From the NCBI GenBank assembly GCA_019752535.1, contig JAIEMA010000023.1, forward strand, positions 1 through 64,000: DNA of 64,000 nucleotides, in the 5' to 3' direction. This document shows positions 61,297-64,000 of the stretch, piece by piece (within the stretch, counting starts at the first letter, position 1; each line of letters begins with the position of its first letter). The notes under the pieces were generated by a model. The model saw only the letters and a program-made list of their open reading frames with translations, was not told the DNA's origin and did not search any database. Both the position numbers and the translations under genes were made by a program. This stretch comes from Bacteriovoracaceae bacterium (GTDB lineage: Bacteria; Bdellovibrionota; Bacteriovoracia; Bacteriovoracales; Bacteriovoracaceae).

Positions 61297-62439
61297 ATGT
61301 TATTAGATGAGAAATATAATGAAATTCGCGACATGATTAAAAAATTCTCCGACGCAGAAGTTGCACCTCTTGCGATGGGCATAGATCATAATGGGAAAAT
61401 TCCAGAAGAGCTGATAAAAAAATTAGGGGAAAATGGCTTTTTAGGATCCTATGTTCCTGAAGAATACGGTGGTGCGGGACTTGATTATTTAAGTTACGCG
61501 CTTTTAATCGAAGAGCTTTCACGCAACTGCGCTTCTACAGGTGTTTTCGTTTCAGCTCATACTTCTCTCTGTATCTGGCCTATTTTAAATTTTGGAACTG
61601 AAGCCCAAAAGAAAAAATATCTTCCTAAACTAGCGAGCGGTGAGTGGATTGGCTGCTTTGCACTCTCTGAACCGAACGCGGGTTCAGATGCTGGATCACT
61701 TACCACTTCTGCTGTTGATAAAGGTGATCATTGGGAAATTAACGGAGTAAAAAATTGGATCACGAACGGCAAAGAAGCCAATATCGCAATCGTCTTTGCA
61801 AAAACAAAAAAGACTCCTGATTACAAAGGTATTTCGGCTTTCATCGTTGAGACTTCAAGTCCGGGATTTTCAATTATTAAAATTGAAGACAAGCTCGGAA
61901 TCAAAGGTTCTTCAACGGCTCAGTTGGCGTTTGATAACGTCAAAGTTCCTAAGGACGCTCTGCTTGGAGACGCTGAAAAAGGTTTCCGTGTGGCGATGGC
62001 CACTCTTGATGGGGGACGTATTGGAATTGCCTCACAAGCTCTAGGGATCGCTCAAGGCGCATTCACTTATGCGGCCAAGTATGTGCAGCAGCGAATTCAA
62101 TTCGGCTCACCGCTTGCGACGCTACAGGGTGTTCAATTCATGCTCGCTGATATGAGCACTAAAATCGCTTCGTCTCGCTTGCTCATTTATCACGCTTCAG
62201 CTCTTAAAGACGCGGGGCTTCCATACTCAAAACAGTCTGCGCAAGCGAAGCTGATGGCTTCTGAGTCAGCGATGTGGGTGACGACGAAAGCGATTCAGCT
62301 CTGTGGTGGTAATGGTTACACCAAGGAGTACCCTGTTGAGCGTTATTTTAGAGATGCAAAGATTACTGAGATTTACGAGGGAACTTCAGAGGTTCAGCGC
62401 ATGGTGATTGCGGCCAACGAACTCAAAGAACTTCAATAG
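61297..62439 (+). CDS. Acyl-CoA dehydrogenase (short-chain type)
   Basis: 380 residues. FAD enzyme: CFALSEPNAGSDAGSL, WITNGKEANIAIVF, KLGIKGSSTAQLAFDNVKVP, and the catalytic Glu in ITEIYEGTSEVQRMV. Size and EIYEGT position fit butyryl/short-chain dehydrogenases. Third gene of the unit; electrons would pass to an ETF not seen in the window. AAAGGAG before the ATG. Confidence 0.93.
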   Translation: MLLDEKYNEIRDMIKKFSDAEVAPLAMGIDHNGKIPEELIKKLGENGFLGSYVPEEYGGAGLDYLSYALLIEELSRNCASTGVFVSAHTSLCIWPILNFGTEAQKKKYLPKLASGEWIGCFALSEPNAGSDAGSLTTSAVDKGDHWEINGVKNWITNGKEANIAIVFAKTKKTPDYKGISAFIVETSSPGFSIIKIEDKLGIKGSSTAQLAFDNVKVPKDALLGDAEKGFRVAMATLDGGRIGIASQALGIAQGAFTYAAKYVQQRIQFGSPLATLQGVQFMLADMSTKIASSRLLIYHASALKDAGLPYSKQSAQAKLMASESAMWVTTKAIQLCGGNGYTKEYPVERYFRDAKITEIYEGTSEVQRMVIAANELKELQ

Positions 62440-62464
62440 TTGCCTCTTTAAGTTAGACGGAAGC

Positions 62465-62484
62465 CGTGCCCTTTGGTACGTTTT
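62465..62484 (+). terminator. Weak hairpin after the beta-oxidation operon
   Basis: 6-bp stem CGTGCC / GGTACG (one G-T pair) with loop CTTT and a four-T tail. Plausible but weak. Confidence 0.4.
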
Positions 62485-62525
62485 CCATTATTTTTATTTG
62501 ATAATTTGTCGGAGCGGAAAATTCT

Positions 62526-63722
62526 ATGGCGAAAACGAAGCCCAAGACTAAAATAAAGGCCACTAAGCCTGCGGCTAAAAAGCCTGCAGCGAAAGGAAAA
62601 CCAGTGGCTAAAGCAAAACCAAAAGCTAAACCAGCAGCGAAGAAAGCAGCTCCTAAAAAAGCGGCTCCAGCTCCTAAAAAAGGTCTACTTAAGACTGCCG
62701 GAAAAATCGCAGGAAAAGCGATAGCTGCTCTCTCTAAAGTGGATAAAGAGAAAGCTAAAAAAGAAGCGCTTAAAGCAAAAGCTGAAGCGGCCAAAGAAAA
62801 AGAGCGCCTCAAGAAAGAAGCTGCAAAAGAAAAACTTGAAGCAGCAAAAGAGAAAGAAAAAGCCAAGAAAGCAGCAGCAGCTGAAAAGATGGCTGCTCAA
62901 AAAGCTAAAGAGCAGGCTAAAAAAGACGCAGAGAAAGCGAAAGTTCTAGCTGCAAAAGAAGCTGAAAAAGCTAAAAAAGAAGCAGCTAAGGAAGCTGAGA
63001 AAGCGGCAAAGCTTAAAGCGAAAGAAGACGAGAAAGCGGCTAAGATGAAGGCGAAAGAAGATGCCAAAAAGCGCGCTCGTGGTGAAGACGTAGAAGATGA
63101 AGAAAGTGCTCCTCGTGCAGCCAAGGGAGATGATGATGACGACGAAGAAGATTTCAAACGTGTCGCCGCGAAAGGCAAAACCAAAGGCAAAAGTAAGTAC
63201 GACGAAGAAGGCACGCACGATCTCGAGCGCGGCTACAAAAAATTCAGTGTCAATGACCTCGAAGGTAAAATCGCAGACGAAATCGCGGAACTCCGTGAAC
63301 ACTTTGCCTGGAAAGACATCGTTGGCGCGATTGGCACATTGGATTTCTTCGTTGATCCAAAAGACGATTCATGCGTTGAAAAAGGCTGTGACAACATCCG
63401 TACCACGCAGAGCTGGTGCCGCCTCCACTATCTAAAAAATTGGAAAGGCATTCAGACTAAAAAAGAAATTTTAAGTGAAGGAAAACTCCAAGAATATATC
63501 GAAGAGTTGATTTCTAAATATCCTGCTAAGTACATCGAAGCGATCACGAATGATCTCTCGGATGACAAAGAGTTCTATAAAGTCTTGAACGAACTTAACA
63601 TCACGAATGATTTTGATTTCGAAGAAGAAGACTTTGAGCAAGATAACGATGATGATTCAGGTGATGATATTGGCATCGAAGCCACTTTCACTGGCTCTAT
63701 GAGATACGAAGATACAGAATAA
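62526..63722 (+). CDS. Lysine/alanine-rich histone-H1-like protein with zinc-finger-like domain
   Basis: 398 residues. Residues 1-60 are a basic Lys/Ala/Pro tail (AAKKPAAKGKPVAKAKPKAK) as in histone H1-like bacterial proteins. Residues 60-185 are a long Lys/Ala/Glu helix, then an acidic patch (DDDDDEED). Residues about 235-340 are a folded domain with C-x4-C...C-x2-H (DSCVEKGCDN and WCRLHYLKNW), like small treble-clef zinc fingers. The end is acidic. Probably nucleic-acid binding. Terminator 7 bp after the stop. Confidence 0.75.
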   Translation: MAKTKPKTKIKATKPAAKKPAAKGKPVAKAKPKAKPAAKKAAPKKAAPAPKKGLLKTAGKIAGKAIAALSKVDKEKAKKEALKAKAEAAKEKERLKKEAAKEKLEAAKEKEKAKKAAAAEKMAAQKAKEQAKKDAEKAKVLAAKEAEKAKKEAAKEAEKAAKLKAKEDEKAAKMKAKEDAKKRARGEDVEDEESAPRAAKGDDDDDEEDFKRVAAKGKTKGKSKYDEEGTHDLERGYKKFSVNDLEGKIADEIAELREHFAWKDIVGAIGTLDFFVDPKDDSCVEKGCDNIRTTQSWCRLHYLKNWKGIQTKKEILSEGKLQEYIEELISKYPAKYIEAITNDLSDDKEFYKVLNELNITNDFDFEEEDFEQDNDDDSGDDIGIEATFTGSMRYEDTE

Positions 63723-63726
63723 AAAG

Positions 63727-63753
63727 AAAACCCCTCGAAAGAGGGGTTTTTTG
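63727..63753. terminator. Bidirectional terminator
   Basis: 10-bp stem AAAACCCCTC / GAGGGGTTTT, loop GAAA, T tails on both strands, between the lysine-rich gene and the convergent gene. Confidence 0.85.
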
Positions 63754-63755
63754 TT

Positions 63756-64000
63756 TTAGTGCAAAGTTTTATCTTCGTCTTCATCCTCAATGATGTCTTC
63801 ATTAGGATCAAATCCTGCTTCTCTTAAAAGTCGATCTGCTTCAAGAGTGAGGCGAATATTTTCGCGAGTCATTTTATAAAAATATTTTTTGCCCTTCCAT
63901 TCTACTTCCTGCCACTGAGGCTCCCAGTCACTCCACTCGGAGTTAGCGAAATACTCGTCATAGAAAAGTCCGGCCACATCCATGAAATTGGCTTGAGTTT
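63756..64000 (-). CDS. Small protein, possibly C-terminal fragment (runs to the window edge)
   Basis: The frame is open through the window end, so the ATG at 63983 may be internal. Visible part: about 80 residues, Trp-rich start (EWSDWEPQWQEVEWKGKKYF), a helical Leu/Arg stretch and a very acidic tail (EDIIEDEDEDKTLH). No family recognised. Confidence 0.55.
   Translation of the reverse strand, partial: TQANFMDVAGLFYDEYFANSEWSDWEPQWQEVEWKGKKYFYKMTRENIRLTLEADRLLREAGFDPNEDIIEDEDEDKTLH

Noticed and set aside
62453..63302. Long minus-strand frames rich in Phe/Ser/Ala opposite the lysine-rich gene
   Set aside because: They are mirror frames of AAA/GCT-rich codons, with no ribosome site and low-complexity products.
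1..64000. CRISPR arrays, insertion sequences, prophage genes
   Set aside because: No regularly spaced repeats, transposase, integrase or phage structural genes were seen on either strand.

Overview
The window reads as chromosomal DNA of a Gram-negative bacterium of roughly 42-44% GC. I think it is a Bdellovibrionota-type organism (Bacteriovorax/Peredibacter-like). This is inferred from the density of small signal-peptide proteins and lipoproteins without clear homology, together with house-keeping genes of proteobacterial type (slyX, yaeQ, mtgA, trxC, queC/queG, lemA). No rRNA or other decisive marker is present, so the assignment is an inference. Gene packing is tight: many 4-bp ATGA or 1-bp TAATG overlaps, and several convergent pairs whose stop codons interlock.

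Layout. 1-7.6 kb: 3' part of dnaE, an exported protein and a CsgG/FlgT-like lipoprotein, then (minus strand) a phospho-sugar mutase, queC and a small secreted protein. 7.6-12.1 kb: one-cluster ferredoxin, Na+/H+ antiporter-family protein, ilvE, and a MotA/TolQ/ExbB-type channel coupled to a membrane-anchored vWA protein. 12.2-19.9 kb: a secreted trio (lipoprotein, transglutaminase-elicitor-like enzyme, S1 protease), trxC, a phytase-like lipoprotein, slyX, small exported proteins, yaeQ. 20-21.3 kb: mtgA with a more GC-rich codon style, a duplicated tRNA-Val 3' end bordering a stem-loop array, and tRNA-Val(GAC). 21.3-25.7 kb: a heterodimeric ABC exporter whose first half is split by a frameshift, and a DsbA-like lipoprotein. 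25.8-31.2 kb: a 647-residue coiled-coil protein, a pyruvate kinase fused to a two-cluster ferredoxin domain, queG, and a hydrolase. 31.3-35 kb: tRNA-Phe, an epimerase, a YiiX-like lipoprotein.

34-37.8 kb is a compact sulfur locus. An MBL-fold persulfide-dioxygenase-like enzyme and a rhodanese are transcribed away from an ArsR-rhodanese fusion regulator, two YeeE/YedE-type half-transporters (the second frameshifted), a TauE/SafE permease and a DUF2892 protein. One perfect palindrome lies over the -35 boxes of both divergent promoters. 37.8-45.7 kb: VIT1/CCC1-type transporter with a ferritin-like head, cytochrome b561, PepSY protein, a membrane LuxR-type regulator, then a probable haem protein, YceI, TolC-like and CzcA-type RND genes without a periplasmic adaptor. 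45.7-51.5 kb: a glycerophosphodiesterase lipoprotein with duplicated C-terminal domains, a metallophosphoesterase, an alpha/beta hydrolase, a retropepsin-like protein and lipoproteins. 51.4-64 kb: CarH-like B12-binding regulator divergent from acs, two divergent DUF4360 secreted proteins, a lemA-ygcG-TPM operon, rpsT, a beta-oxidation operon, and a histone-H1-like lysine-rich protein with a zinc-finger-like domain.

Most distinctive observations: the pyruvate kinase-ferredoxin fusion (one CxxDxxC motif), the stator-like channel/vWA pair, the self-regulated sulfide locus with its shared operator, and the tRNA-Val-derived stem-loop module.
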